Assembly (NCBI RefSeq): GCF_000519185.1
Contig: NZ_JAFA01000008.1
Span: forward strand, 186,405 to 250,404
Reading direction: 5' to 3'
Length of the DNA stretch: 64,000 nucleotides
Source: Paraburkholderia nodosa DSM 21604
Lineage (GTDB): Bacteria; Pseudomonadota; Gammaproteobacteria; Burkholderiales; Burkholderiaceae
The first letter of the stretch is position 1. Every line of letters starts with the position of its first letter. The notes below the pieces were generated by a model. That model did not search any database. It was not told the DNA's origin and was given only the letters and a program-made list of their open reading frames with translations. A program made the translations under genes and the position numbers. Shown one piece after another: positions 22,237 to 33,499 of the stretch.

Positions 22237-23352
22237 ATGCCCGCCGACCGACTCCATCTCCTCGTCCCCTTTGCGTTGCCGTCCGCGGCGGCCGCCTCCA
22301 CCGCGCTCGCGGGCCTCGAATACCCGGCGCTCGCGAAACTGGTTGCGCGCGCGACACTCGGCGAGCAGGTGATCGGCGAAGACTTCCAGCGTACGCTGCC
22401 GCACGAGCGCTGGGTCGCGCGCCAGTTTGGCGCGCTGGGTCCGGCGAGCGCACACAACGCACAACCCGCGCCGGCCGCCGACGACGAAGCGCCGCTTGCG
22501 CCCTACATGCTGCTCGCCGATGGCGGCACGCCCGGCGACGCCACGTGGGCGTGCGTGCAGCCCGTCCACGTGCGCATCGCGCACGATCACCTGGTGCTGA
22601 TCGACCCCGCCTCGCTGGAACTCGCCGACGCCGACGCCGCCACGCTCTACACCGTCGCCCGCCCGCTGATCGAAGAACTGGGCGTGCGCATCGAGGCCCC
22701 CACGCCGCAGCGCTGGTATCTCTCATCGGAAGCGTTCGGCACGCTCGCGGGCGCATCGCCCTTGCGCGCGAGCGGCCGCAACATCGAGATCTGGCTGCCG
22801 CACGAGGCCCATTCGGGCCAGCGTTCGCGCGCCTGGATGAAGGTGCAGAACGAAGTGCAGATGGCGTGGTTCGAGCATCCTGTGAACGAGGCCCGCGAAG
22901 CGCGCGGTCTGCCCGCCGTCAACTCGATCTGGTTCCACGGCCAGGGCGCGCTGCGCACCGTCACGAGCCCGTATGCGCGGGTGCGCTCCGATGCGGCCGC
23001 CACGCGCGGCCTGGCGCTCGCCGCGAAGGCGGAAGTCGGTGCCGCGCCGGCGACCTTCGCCGCGCTCGCAACCACGCTCAAGAACGGTTCGGGCACGGGT
23101 ACGACGCTCGTCGAGCTCGATCCGTTCTCGGCGGCGTTCATCCAGCAGGACTGGGGCCGCTGGAACGCCGCGTTCGCTCAACTGGAGCGCGACTGGTTCA
23201 CGCCCGCGCTCACGGCGCTGCAAACGGGCGCGCTCGCCGCGCTCGAACTCACGCTGTGCGGCGACACCGGCTCGGTCACGCTGTCCATCACGCGCGGCGA
23301 TTTGCGCAAATTCTGGCGACGCCGCCTGTTCGCGTCGCTCTTTATCGAATGA
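22237..23352 (+). CDS. Conserved protein of the RpfE-like / COG4255 type
   Basis: A 371-residue soluble protein of unknown biochemical function. The N-terminus LHLLVPFALPSAAAA and the central block WMKVQNEVQMAWFEHPVN, followed by NSIWFHGQGAL, are typical of a family annotated as regulatory protein RpfE or phosphoglycerate-mutase-related. In Xanthomonas rpfE also lies directly upstream of recJ and prfB, matching the order here. Start choice: an ATG at 22225 would overlap the -10 hexamer TACAAT, so the ATG at 22237 is preferred, which makes the message nearly leaderless. Confidence 0.75.
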   Translation: MPADRLHLLVPFALPSAAAASTALAGLEYPALAKLVARATLGEQVIGEDFQRTLPHERWVARQFGALGPASAHNAQPAPAADDEAPLAPYMLLADGGTPGDATWACVQPVHVRIAHDHLVLIDPASLELADADAATLYTVARPLIEELGVRIEAPTPQRWYLSSEAFGTLAGASPLRASGRNIEIWLPHEAHSGQRSRAWMKVQNEVQMAWFEHPVNEAREARGLPAVNSIWFHGQGALRTVTSPYARVRSDAAATRGLALAAKAEVGAAPATFAALATTLKNGSGTGTTLVELDPFSAAFIQQDWGRWNAAFAQLERDWFTPALTALQTGALAALELTLCGDTGSVTLSITRGDLRKFWRRRLFASLFIE

Positions 23353-23385
23353 TCCCCGAATGACTTCTTTTTTCCGCGCTCTCGC

Positions 23386-25092
23386 ATGACCCGAATCGTC
23401 ACCCGCGCCTGCTCGCCCGCCGACACCGAAGCACTCGTGCGCCACGGCCTGCATCCGGTGCTCGCGCGCCTCTACGCCTCGCGCGGCGTTTGCCAGCCCG
23501 ACGAGATCGAAACCGGCCTCGCGCGCCTCATCCCGCCCACGGGTATGAAGGGCATCGACGAGGCCGCCACGCTGCTCGCCGACGCGCTCGAAGCGGAGTG
23601 CCGCATGCTCGTGGTCGCCGACTACGACTGCGACGGCGCGACGGCCTGCGCCGTGGCCGTACGCGGCCTGCGCATGTTCGGCGCGCAGATCGACTACCTC
23701 GTGCCGAACCGGTTCGAGTATGGCTACGGCCTCACGCCCGAGATCGTCGCCCTCGCCGCTCAAGGTAAAGGCGGCCCGCCCGACGTCCTGATCACGGTGG
23801 ACAACGGCATCGCCAGCGTGGAAGGCGTCGAAGCCGCCAACGCGCTCGGCATCGAGGTGCTCGTGACCGACCACCACCTGCCCGGCGACACGCTCCCCGA
23901 CGCGCGCGCCATCGTCAATCCGAACCAGCCGGGCTGCGAGTTTCCGAGCAAGTGCATCGCGGGCGTGGGCGTGATGTTCTACACGCTGCTCGCGCTGCGC
24001 GCGGAGTTGCGCAGGCGCGGCGCGTTCAGCGATGGCAAGCCCGAGCCGCGCCTCGACGGCCTGCTCGATCTCGTCGCGCTCGGCACCGTCGCCGACGTCG
24101 TCAAGCTCGACGGCAACAACCGCGTGCTCGTCGCGCAAGGCTTGCAGCGCGTGCGAAACGGCCGCATGCAGCCGGGCATCGCGGCGCTCTTTCGCGCGGC
24201 GGGCCGCGATGCAAAAAGCGCGTCGGGCTTCGACTTCGGCTTCGCACTCGGCCCGCGCCTGAATGCGGCCGGCCGGCTCTCGGACATGTCGCTCGGCATC
24301 GAGTGCCTGACCACCGACGACGTGGGCCGCGCCTGGGAGCTTGCGCAGCAGCTCGACGGCATGAACCGCGAGCGCCGCGAGATCGAGGCCGGCATGCAGC
24401 AGCAGGCGCTAGCCGATCTCGCCGACGTCGATCCGCAGGGCAAAGCCACGCTCACGTTGTTCAACGAAGGCTGGCACCAGGGCGTGATCGGCATCGTCGC
24501 GGGACGGCTCAAGGAGCGCTTCCACCGCCCCTCGTTCACTTTCGCGCCTGCCGACGACGACGGCGAGCTCGTGAAGGGCTCGGGCCGCTCGATCCCCGGT
24601 TTCCATCTGCGCGACGCGGTCGATCTCATCAGCAAGCGCGAGCCCGGTCTGATCCAGAAGTTCGGCGGCCACGCCATGGCCGCGGGCATGACGATCGCCG
24701 CCGCGGACGTGCCGCGCTTTGCTGCCGCCTTCGAACGCGTGGGCCGCGAGTGGCTCACCGAAGAAGCGCTCGCGCGAACGGTCGAAACCGACGGCGATCT
24801 CGAAGACGCCTACTTCACGCCCGATTTCGTCGAGATGCTCGACGCCGCCGTGTGGGGCCAGGGTTTCCCGGCGCCCGTATTCTCGGGGGAATTCGAGGTG
24901 GCCTCCCAGGCGCTCGTGAAGGACAAGCACCTCAAGCTGCAACTGCTGCGCGGGCGCCAGCGCTTCAACGCGATCTGGTTCAATCACACGGAGTCGCTGC
25001 CGCAGCACACCACGGTCGCCTACCGGCTCGTGCGCGACACCTGGAATGGCGTGTCGCGCGTGCAGCTCGTGGTCGAGCACGCTGCGCTCTGA
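23386..25092 (+). CDS. recJ: Single-stranded-DNA-specific exonuclease RecJ
   Basis: A 568-residue 5'-3' exonuclease of the DHH family acting in recombination, mismatch and base-excision repair. It shows motif I DYDCDGATA, motif II VDNGIAS, motif III DHHLPGD, then ECLTTDD and the DHHA1 domain with SGRSIPGFHLRDA and KFGGHAMAAGMTI. Full length. The gap to the rpfE-like gene is 33 bp, so co-transcription is likely. Confidence 0.97.
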   Translation: MTRIVTRACSPADTEALVRHGLHPVLARLYASRGVCQPDEIETGLARLIPPTGMKGIDEAATLLADALEAECRMLVVADYDCDGATACAVAVRGLRMFGAQIDYLVPNRFEYGYGLTPEIVALAAQGKGGPPDVLITVDNGIASVEGVEAANALGIEVLVTDHHLPGDTLPDARAIVNPNQPGCEFPSKCIAGVGVMFYTLLALRAELRRRGAFSDGKPEPRLDGLLDLVALGTVADVVKLDGNNRVLVAQGLQRVRNGRMQPGIAALFRAAGRDAKSASGFDFGFALGPRLNAAGRLSDMSLGIECLTTDDVGRAWELAQQLDGMNRERREIEAGMQQQALADLADVDPQGKATLTLFNEGWHQGVIGIVAGRLKERFHRPSFTFAPADDDGELVKGSGRSIPGFHLRDAVDLISKREPGLIQKFGGHAMAAGMTIAAADVPRFAAAFERVGREWLTEEALARTVETDGDLEDAYFTPDFVEMLDAAVWGQGFPAPVFSGEFEVASQALVKDKHLKLQLLRGRQRFNAIWFNHTESLPQHTTVAYRLVRDTWNGVSRVQLVVEHAAL

Positions 25093-25162
25093 GACCGCTT
25101 TGAACGGCGAGGCGCGGGCCGCCCGAAGCGCCCGCGCCGCACTTGATCCGGGTCCAATCGGC

Positions 25163-25168
25163 TATAAT
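25163..25168 (+). promoter_or_regulatory. Candidate -10 element for prfB
   Basis: A consensus TATAAT lies 31 nt upstream of the prfB ATG. TTGATC at 25143-25148 could be the -35 but is only 14 bp away, so the -35 assignment is doubtful. Confidence 0.55.
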
Positions 25169-25199
25169 TCAATGTTTTACACGCCGGATCACGATACAA

Positions 25200-26304
25200 A
25201 TGGAAGCGGAACGTCTCAACGCGATCGAAGCCCTTTTGGCGGACCTGCGCGCACGCGCGGGCGAGCTACGGGGGTATCTTTGACTACGACGTAAAAGCCC
25301 GACGGCTCGTCGAAGTCAACAGCGAACTCGAAGACCCCAACGTCTGGAACGACTCCAAGCACGCCCAGGGTCTCGGCAAGGAAAAGAAACTGCTCGAGGG
25401 CGTGGTGCACGTGCTCGACGGCATCGAGAACGACACGCGCGACACCCAGGATCTCTTCGAAATGGCGCGCGAAGAAGGCGATGAGGACACGCTCGTCGCC
25501 ATCGAAACCGATGCTCACGCGATCGAAGCGCGCGTAGCCGACGTCGAGTTCCGCCGCATGTTCGCGAATCCGGCCGATCCGAACAACGCGTTCATCGACA
25601 TCCAGGCCGGCGCCGGCGGCACCGAGGCCTGCGACTGGGCGTCCATGCTGCTGCGCCAGTACGTGCGCTACTGCGAACGCAAGGGCTTCAAGACCGAAGT
25701 GCTCGAAGAGTCCGAAGGCGACGTGGCCGGCATCAAGAGCGCGACGATCAAGGTCGAAGGCGAATACGCCTACGGCTTCCTGCGTACCGAAACCGGCATT
25801 CACCGCCTCGTGCGCAAGTCGCCGTTCGACTCGTCGGGCGGGCGTCATACGTCGTTCTCGTCGGTGTTCGTGTATCCGGAAATCGACGACTCGTTCGAGA
25901 TCGAAGTCAATCCGGCCGATCTGCGCATCGACACGTACCGCGCTTCGGGCGCGGGCGGTCAGCACATCAACAAGACCGACTCCGCCGTGCGTATCACGCA
26001 CGTCCCGTCGGGCATCGTCGTGCAGTGCCAGAACGACCGCTCGCAGCACCGCAACCGCGCCGAAGCCATGGCCATGCTGAAGTCGCGCCTGTACGAAGCC
26101 GAGATGCGCAAGCGCCAGTCGGAACAGGACAAGCTCGAAGCGGGCAAGTCGGACGTGGGCTGGGGTCACCAGATCCGCTCCTATGTGCTCGACAACAGCC
26201 GTATCAAGGATCTGCGCACCAACGTCGAAATCAGCAACACCAAGGCCGTGCTCGACGGCGATCTCGACGCCTTCATCAGCGCGAGCCTGAAACAGGGCGT
26301 GTAA
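25200..26304 (+). CDS. prfB: Peptide chain release factor 2, programmed +1 frameshift
   Basis: RF2 terminates translation at UGA and UAA. Reading starts at ATG 25200 ([12 protein letters not shown]), runs 27 codons to CTT at 25278-25280 and meets an in-frame TGA. A +1 shift skips T25281 and continues at GAC 25282 to the stop at 26304, giving 367 residues. The SPF anticodon-like motif ([12 protein letters not shown]) and the GGQ catalytic motif ([17 protein letters not shown]) are present. The coding sequence is therefore join(25200..25280, 25282..26304). Confidence 0.97.
25269..25283 (+). other. Programmed +1 ribosomal frameshift site of prfB
   Basis: CGGGGGTATCTTTGA: an internal Shine-Dalgarno-like G-run, the slippery CTT codon and the in-frame TGA followed by C. 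It differs from the E. coli site only by C for A ahead of the G-run. It allows RF2 to autoregulate its own synthesis. Confidence 0.96.
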
Positions 26305-26515
26305 GCTTGCCGCACGCCACGGGCGCAGCAGTTCACCGCATGCCGCCCTCTCCTGCTGCGCCGCCCGCTTCGACTGCGAGGCGCGCGACGCGCAGCAGGA
26401 ACCGAAGTCCGCTTATCTGCGCGCGATGCGCGCCGTGTCCCGCGAAGGACCATGCCGGGGCCGCAGCCCCGAAAACTCGCCGAAACACCTGCGAATCAAA
26501 GAACTCCGAGCCATC

Positions 26516-28051
26516 ATGACCGAACCGACCCAGCAGAACGCGCCCAGCGCCGCGCCCGAACTCGACGACAACCAGATCATCGCCGAGCGCCGCGAGAAAC
26601 TGCGCGCGCTGCGCGAGGCAGGCGTCGCCTATCCGAACGACTTCCGCCCGACCCACCACGCTGCCGACCTGGCGCGCGACTACGCCGACACCGACAAGGA
26701 CGCGCTCGAAGCGAACCCGCTCGAAGTGGCAGTCGCCGGCCGCATGATGCTCAAGCGCGTGATGGGCAAGGCGAGCTTCGCGACGGTGCGCGACGGCTCA
26801 GGCCAGATCCAGTTCTTCATCACGCCCGCCGACGTGGGCGAGGCAACCTACGACGCGTTCAAGAAGTGGGATCTGGGTGACATCGTCGCGGCCAAAGGTG
26901 TGCTGTTCCGCACCAACAAGGGCGAGCTTTCGGTGCGCTGCACGGAACTGCGTCTGCTCTCGAAGGCGCTGCGTCCGCTGCCGGACAAGTTCCACGGCCT
27001 CTCGGACCAGGAAATGCGCTACCGCCAGCGCTACGTCGACCTGATCGTCACGCCCGAAGCGCGTCAGACGTTCCAGGCGCGCACCACGGCGATTTCTTCC
27101 GTGCGCCGCTTCATGGCCGACTCGGGCTTCATGGAAGTCGAAACGCCGATGCTGCACCCGATCCCGGGCGGCGCAGCCGCGAAGCCGTTCGTCACGCACC
27201 ACAACGCGCTCGACATGCAGATGTTCATGCGCATCGCGCCCGAGCTTTATCTCAAGCGCCTGGTCGTGGGCGGCTTCGAACGCGTGTTCGAGATCAACCG
27301 GAATTTCCGTAACGAAGGCGTTTCGCCGCGTCACAATCCGGAATTCACGATGATGGAGTTCTACGCCGCGTACACCGACTACGCGTGGCTCATGGACTTC
27401 ACCGAGCAACTGATCCGCCAGGCCGCCATCGACGCGAGCGGCACCGCCGTGCTGACGTATCAGGGCCGTGAACTCGACCTATCGAAGCCGTTCCATCGCT
27501 TGACGATCGTGCAGGCGATCCAGAAATACGCGCCGCAATACACGAACGAGCAGCTCGCCGACGCCGGCTTCCTGCGCACGGAACTCAAGAAGTTCGGCGT
27601 GGACGCGAACCAGCCGGCATTTTTGAACGCGGGCGTGGGCTCACTCCAACTGGCGCTCTTCGAAGAGACGGCCGAGTCGCAGCTGTGGGAGCCGACCTAC
27701 ATCATCGACTACCCCATCGAAGTCTCGCCGCTCGCACGCGCCTCGGATACGCTGCCGGGCATCACCGAGCGCTTCGAGCTGTTCATCACGGGCCGCGAGA
27801 TCGCCAACGGCTTCTCGGAACTGAACGATCCGGAAGACCAGGCCGCGCGCTTCAAGAAGCAGGTCGAGCAAAAGGACGCCGGCGACGAAGAAGCGATGTT
27901 CTACGACGCCGACTACATCCGCGCGCTCGAATACGGCATGCCCCCGACAGGCGGCTGCGGCATCGGCATCGACCGTCTGATCATGCTGCTCACGGACAGC
28001 GCGAGCATCCGCGACGTGATCCTCTTCCCGCACCTGCGCCGCGAAGACTAA
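26516..28051 (+). CDS. lysS: Lysyl-tRNA synthetase, class II
   Basis: A 511-residue class II aminoacyl-tRNA synthetase. The N-terminal OB-fold anticodon-binding domain (about residues 75-165; [19 protein letters not shown]) is followed by the catalytic core with motif 2 ([26 protein letters not shown]) and motif 3 ([13 protein letters not shown]). The start TEPTQQNAP follows a 211-bp spacer after prfB with no other recognisable gene; 30 in-frame codons upstream are not conserved. prfB-lysS adjacency is also seen in E. coli. Confidence 0.98.
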   Translation: MTEPTQQNAPSAAPELDDNQIIAERREKLRALREAGVAYPNDFRPTHHAADLARDYADTDKDALEANPLEVAVAGRMMLKRVMGKASFATVRDGSGQIQFFITPADVGEATYDAFKKWDLGDIVAAKGVLFRTNKGELSVRCTELRLLSKALRPLPDKFHGLSDQEMRYRQRYVDLIVTPEARQTFQARTTAISSVRRFMADSGFMEVETPMLHPIPGGAAAKPFVTHHNALDMQMFMRIAPELYLKRLVVGGFERVFEINRNFRNEGVSPRHNPEFTMMEFYAAYTDYAWLMDFTEQLIRQAAIDASGTAVLTYQGRELDLSKPFHRLTIVQAIQKYAPQYTNEQLADAGFLRTELKKFGVDANQPAFLNAGVGSLQLALFEETAESQLWEPTYIIDYPIEVSPLARASDTLPGITERFELFITGREIANGFSELNDPEDQAARFKKQVEQKDAGDEEAMFYDADYIRALEYGMPPTGGCGIGIDRLIMLLTDSASIRDVILFPHLRRED

Positions 28052-28071
28052 GCGGAACACTGCCTGACATG

Positions 28072-28113
28072 ACGGGGCGCACGCGGTTCACACCGTATGC
28101 GCCCCGTTTCTTT
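28072..28113 (+). terminator. Intrinsic terminator after lysS
   Basis: The stem ACGGGGCGCA (28072-28081) pairs with TGCGCCCCGT (28098-28107), followed by TTCTTT, 20 bp after the lysS stop. The remaining spacer to 28358 holds no clear promoter or gene. Confidence 0.8.
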
Positions 28114-28358
28114 GTGGGCTCTCTCAGCGCACACGTTTGTAACCATCGGTAAAATCTGCCGGCTAGTGTGGCCGCTGGGACGGGTACGTCAATTGCGCCC
28201 CTGTGGAAAACCGCGCTGTGCAACGCTGCGCGACGAACGCGTCCTCAGCGTCTTCCCGCACCCACCGCGCGGGGTTACAAATTGAAACGCTCACAGAATT
28301 GGATTGGCTCAAACTGGGTCTCACAAGAGAGCCAACTCTGCCAAAGACGGAGCCTGTC

Positions 28359-29096
28359 ATGAACACAACCGATCCGACCACACCGAAACGCCGCCTCCAT
28401 TCGCTGATCGCAACCGCAGCGGCAGCGGTCATCGTCGCGAGCCTTGCGGCCACGGCGGCCATCACCGGCGTTTTCCCGAGAGCTTCCAGCACCGCCGAAC
28501 AGAGCGCCCAGGTTCAGACGGGCCAGACGGCCATGACGGCTTCCCAGCCGCCGGTGGCCGACTCGACCAAGCCGGTGCAGGCCTCGCAATACGCGCAGAG
28601 CGACCAGAATGCGCCTGCCGAGCCGCAACCGGCGCCTGCGCAGCCTCAACAGCAGGCGGCCGTGCCCGTCGCCCCGGCGCAGCAGTATGGTCAACAGCCC
28701 GCCCAGCCGGCGCAGCCTTCACAGCAGCAATACGCGCAGGAAGCGCCGCCGGCCCAGCCCGCATGTTCGACGTGCGGCACGGTCGTCGCGATTTCCGAGG
28801 TCAAGCATGAAGGCCACGGCACCGGTATCGGCGCAGTAGGCGGCGCGGTGGCGGGTGGCGTAGTCGGCAACCAGTTCGGCTCAGGCAACGGCCGCACGGC
28901 CATGACGCTGCTCGGCGCACTGGGCGGCGGCTTCGCGGGCAACTCGGTCGAAAAACACCTGCGCAGCACGACGAGTTATTCGGTGCGCGTGCGCATGGAG
29001 AACGGCAAGACGCGCTACTTCACGTATCACGATGCGCCGCCGTTCCAGCAAGGCGAGCGCGTGCGTGTGGAAAACGGCACGCTGGTCGCGGGTTGA
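28359..29096 (+). CDS. Glycine-zipper 2TM-domain envelope protein
   Basis: A 245-residue protein with an N-terminal membrane segment (SLIATAAAAVIVASLAATAAI). A long Gln/Pro/Ala-rich linker (about residues 45-140) follows, then a CSTC pair, a glycine-zipper segment (GIGAVGGAVAGGVVGNQFG, then LLGALGGGFAGNSVE) and a C-terminal beta domain (YSVRVRMENGKTRYF). The glycine-zipper plus small C-terminal domain resembles SlyB/PcP-type outer-membrane proteins, but here the anchor looks like a signal anchor rather than a lipobox. Function is unknown, possibly envelope integrity. Confidence 0.82.
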   Translation: MNTTDPTTPKRRLHSLIATAAAAVIVASLAATAAITGVFPRASSTAEQSAQVQTGQTAMTASQPPVADSTKPVQASQYAQSDQNAPAEPQPAPAQPQQQAAVPVAPAQQYGQQPAQPAQPSQQQYAQEAPPAQPACSTCGTVVAISEVKHEGHGTGIGAVGGAVAGGVVGNQFGSGNGRTAMTLLGALGGGFAGNSVEKHLRSTTSYSVRVRMENGKTRYFTYHDAPPFQQGERVRVENGTLVAG

Positions 29097-29121
29097 ATGC
29101 GCTGAAGCTGGCGGCGCAATA

Positions 29122-29158
29122 AAAAAGGCGATTTGCCGTACTGGCAAATCGCCTTTTT
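29122..29158. terminator. Bidirectional intrinsic terminator between the glycine-zipper gene and iscX
   Basis: The 16-bp stem AAAAAGGCGATTTGCC / GGCAAATCGCCTTTTT with a 5-nt loop has A and T runs on either side. It serves the convergent glycine-zipper gene and the end of the isc operon. Confidence 0.93.
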
Positions 29159-29186
29159 CTCGTCTGCTTGCCGGGCTTGCCGGGAA

Positions 29187-29384
29187 TCAGTAGTCCGCGT
29201 CTTCGATCCACGCGGCCTGGATCGCTTCGAGAATCTTCTCGTTAGAGCGCTCGGGGTCGTCGTCGAAACCGTCGAGCTGGGTGATCCAGCGATGCAGATC
29301 GGTGAAGCGCACGTACTGCGGATCCACTTCGGGATGGGTGTCCGTCAAGGCCATCGCGATGTCCTGCGTATCGGTCCATTTCAT
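29187..29384 (-). CDS. iscX: Fe-S cluster assembly protein IscX
   Basis: A 65-residue acidic protein, full length for the family (MKWTDTQDIAMAL, PEVDPQYVRFTDLHRWI, FDDDPERSNEKILEAIQ). IscX binds IscS and modulates its activity, possibly as an iron-dependent regulator. It is the last gene of the isc operon and is followed by a strong terminator. Confidence 0.95.
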   Translation of the reverse strand: MKWTDTQDIAMALTDTHPEVDPQYVRFTDLHRWITQLDGFDDDPERSNEKILEAIQAAWIEDADY

Positions 29385-29414
29385 GGCTGCGCGCTCCTCC
29401 TGGTGTTCAGTGGC

Positions 29415-29756
29415 TCAGTGGTTTTCTTTCGCGTGGTTGATCGAGTAACGCGGAATCTCGACCACCAGGTCGTCGTTCTCGGGCACGAGGGCCTGACACG
29501 ACAGCCGCGACGTCGGCTCGAGGCCCCACGCCTTGTCGAGGAGATCGTCTTCGTCTTCCTCGGAAGGCACGAGCGCATCGAAGCCTTCGCGCACGATCAC
29601 GTGACAGGTCGTGCAGGCGCACGACTTTTCGCATGCGTGCTCGATTTCGATGCCGTGTTCGAGCAGCGCGTCGCACACGCTCTCACCCGGCTTGGCGTCG
29701 ATGACCGCGCCTTCAGGGCACAGTTCGACATGGGGCAGCACCACGATTTGAGGCAT
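29415..29756 (-). CDS. fdx: ISC-type [2Fe-2S] ferredoxin
   Basis: A 113-residue adrenodoxin-like ferredoxin that supplies electrons during cluster assembly. The ligands are in HACEKSCACTTCH (C-x5-C-x2-C pattern) and a fourth Cys in SRLSCQAL. The start MPQIVVLPH matches the family; an in-frame ATG 18 nt upstream is possible but less likely. It lies between hscA and iscX. Confidence 0.96.
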   Translation of the reverse strand: MPQIVVLPHVELCPEGAVIDAKPGESVCDALLEHGIEIEHACEKSCACTTCHVIVREGFDALVPSEEDEDDLLDKAWGLEPTSRLSCQALVPENDDLVVEIPRYSINHAKENH

Positions 29757-29940
29757 TGTGATTTCCGTATCCAATAACTTTCATATCGGGCGCATGCCCC
29801 GCCTCCGACGGCGGCATGTGCCCATTCTACTGTCGGTGCGCGCTCTGCCACATCGGGAAAGCACGCACGCGAGCGCCGTTTGCTAACGACGCGTTCGCCT
29901 TTAAGCTGTTGAGGTTTTGGCCGCGCTTTTAGCCGCGCTT

Positions 29941-31812
<1,872 letters not shown>

Positions 31813-31875
31813 CTGTGTGATCTGCTTTTTAACCTGATGGGCGCGAGCGCCCGATATCCGTTTGCGCACCCGGGC

Positions 31876-32424
31876 TCAGCCTTCGAGCCGCTCGATCTGC
31901 GAGTCGATTTCGCCCGCCACGCGCTCGATGAACATGAGCTGGCGCACCGCCTCGGCCGCGGGCTGGTTCGAGCCGCTGTCGAGCAGCGCCGCGAGCTTCG
32001 TGAAGCGCACGCGTTCGTCGTCGCGCAGTTCGCCCGCGAGTGCGTCGAGTGCATCGACGTTCTTCGCGGCGACCGCGTCTTCGATCGCCTCGCGCCACTC
32101 CATCTGCTGCATGAGGAACGCGGGCTCCATCGCGGTGTTGTTCTCCGCCCCGACGTCGATGCCGCGCAGATGCAGCAGATACTTCGCGCGCTTGAGCGGA
32201 TCGCGCAGCGTCTGATACGCCTCGTTCGTGCGCGTGGCCCATTGCATGGCGATGCGCTTTTGCGCCTCGCCGGCCGCGGCGAAGCGGTCGGGATGCACCT
32301 GCGCCTGCACCGTGCGGTAAGCATGGTCGAGCGCGTTCGCGTCGATTGCGAACTGCTCGGGCAGGCCGAACAGCACGAAGTGGCTGTCGGAGAGCGACCG
32401 GGAAGGCGTGGAAGGCGTGCTCAT
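31876..32424 (-). CDS. hscB: J-domain co-chaperone HscB
   Basis: A 182-residue protein with an N-terminal J domain ([18 protein letters not shown] motif in VHPDRFA, about residue 45) and a C-terminal helical IscU-binding domain. It stimulates HscA ATPase and delivers IscU. The start at 32424 gives the family length. An intrinsic terminator separates it from iscA upstream. Confidence 0.97.
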   Translation of the reverse strand: MSTPSTPSRSLSDSHFVLFGLPEQFAIDANALDHAYRTVQAQVHPDRFAAAGEAQKRIAMQWATRTNEAYQTLRDPLKRAKYLLHLRGIDVGAENNTAMEPAFLMQQMEWREAIEDAVAAKNVDALDALAGELRDDERVRFTKLAALLDSGSNQPAAEAVRQLMFIERVAGEIDSQIERLEG

Positions 32425-32489
32425 CGGCTGGAACGTTCTTGTGGGGCTATGAGGGGCTGAGAGGGACTAACCAGCGGCCGTCAAAATCA

Positions 32490-32513
32490 AAAAGGCGGCA
32501 CAGGCCGCCTTTT
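32490..32513 (-). terminator. Terminator-like hairpin inside the isc operon, between iscA and hscB
   Basis: AAAAGGCGGC / GCCGCCTTTT form a 10-bp stem with a 4-nt loop, with A and T runs on both sides, 18 bp after the iscA stop. On the minus strand the stem is followed by TTTTTGATTTTG. It probably reduces readthrough from iscRSUA into hscBA-fdx-iscX. Confidence 0.82.
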
Positions 32514-32530
32514 CACCGCTCGACGCGGGC

Positions 32531-32854
32531 TCAAACGCGGAAGGACTCGCCGCAGCCGCACTCGTCCTTCACGTTCGGGTTGCTGAACCGGAAGCCTTCG
32601 TTCAGGCCTTCGCGCACGAAGTCCAGCTGCGTGCCGTCGATATAGGCGAGACTCTTCGGGTCGACGATGACCTTCACGCCGTGGCTCTCGAAGACGTTGT
32701 CCTCGGGCGCGAGTTCGTCGACGTACTCGAGCTTGTACGCGAGGCCCGAGCAGCCCGTCGTGCGCACGCCAAGACGCAGGCCCACGCCCTTGCCGCGACG
32801 GGTCAGGTACTTTTGCACGTGCTGTGCCGCTTTTTCAGTCAACGTAATTGCCAT
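32531..32854 (-). CDS. iscA: A-type Fe-S carrier protein IscA
   Basis: A 107-residue A-type carrier with the three conserved Cys: one in [14 protein letters not shown] and two in DECGCGESF. The start [13 protein letters not shown] is the family start; 21 upstream in-frame codons are not conserved. It sits between iscU (151-bp gap) and the internal terminator. Confidence 0.97.
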   Translation of the reverse strand: MAITLTEKAAQHVQKYLTRRGKGVGLRLGVRTTGCSGLAYKLEYVDELAPEDNVFESHGVKVIVDPKSLAYIDGTQLDFVREGLNEGFRFSNPNVKDECGCGESFRV

Positions 32855-33005
32855 AGCATCTTCGCCGCGCCTCGCGCCGCCGGTTGGGCTTTCGCCGTGC
32901 CTTGCGTCGCGATGCAACCCTGCTGCATCCAGAATCGTTAGTCCCAGAGCGCCGAGCTTGTGGGCTCGACGCCGTCCTGCCTCTACTACGCCGCAGCGCT
33001 GCGCG

Positions 33006-33410
33006 TTACGCCGCGTCGGCCTTCGCTTCGGTCGTGTGACGCTGGCGATAGTCCGCGACCGCTGCCTTGATCGCGTCTTCCGCGAGAATCGAGCAGTGGA
33101 TCTTCACCGGCGGCAGCGCCAGTTCTTCGGCGATCTGCGTGTTCTTGATGTCGAGCGCCTGGTCGAGCGTCTTGCCCTTCACCCACTCGGTCACGAGCGA
33201 GCTCGAAGCGATCGCCGAGCCGCAGCCGTAGGTCTTGAACTTCGCGTCTTCGATCACGCCGTCCGCGCCCACGCGAATCTGCAGCTTCATCACGTCGCCG
33301 CACGCCGGCGCGCCGACCATGCCGGTGCCCACTGCGTCGTCGTCCTTCGAGAACGAGCCGACGTTGCGCGGGTTTTCGTAGTGGTCCAGAACCTTGTCGC
33401 TATATGCCAT
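33006..33410 (-). CDS. iscU: Fe-S cluster scaffold protein IscU
   Basis: A 134-residue scaffold on which [2Fe-2S] clusters are built. It has the three conserved cysteines in [26 protein letters not shown] and [11 protein letters not shown], and the HscA-recognition motif LPPVK. The start [17 protein letters not shown] at 33410 has GGAG 8 nt upstream; the alternative GTG two codons earlier is too close to that site. Confidence 0.99.
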   Translation of the reverse strand: MAYSDKVLDHYENPRNVGSFSKDDDAVGTGMVGAPACGDVMKLQIRVGADGVIEDAKFKTYGCGSAIASSSLVTEWVKGKTLDQALDIKNTQIAEELALPPVKIHCSILAEDAIKAAVADYRQRHTTEAKADAA

Positions 33411-33499
33411 GATCACACTCCTTCAATTCGTGTTTGCCGCGCTGCACGTGAGTTGCGCTGCGGCTGGGTGGTTGTTCGCTGCTAACTGCGCCGCCTGGC

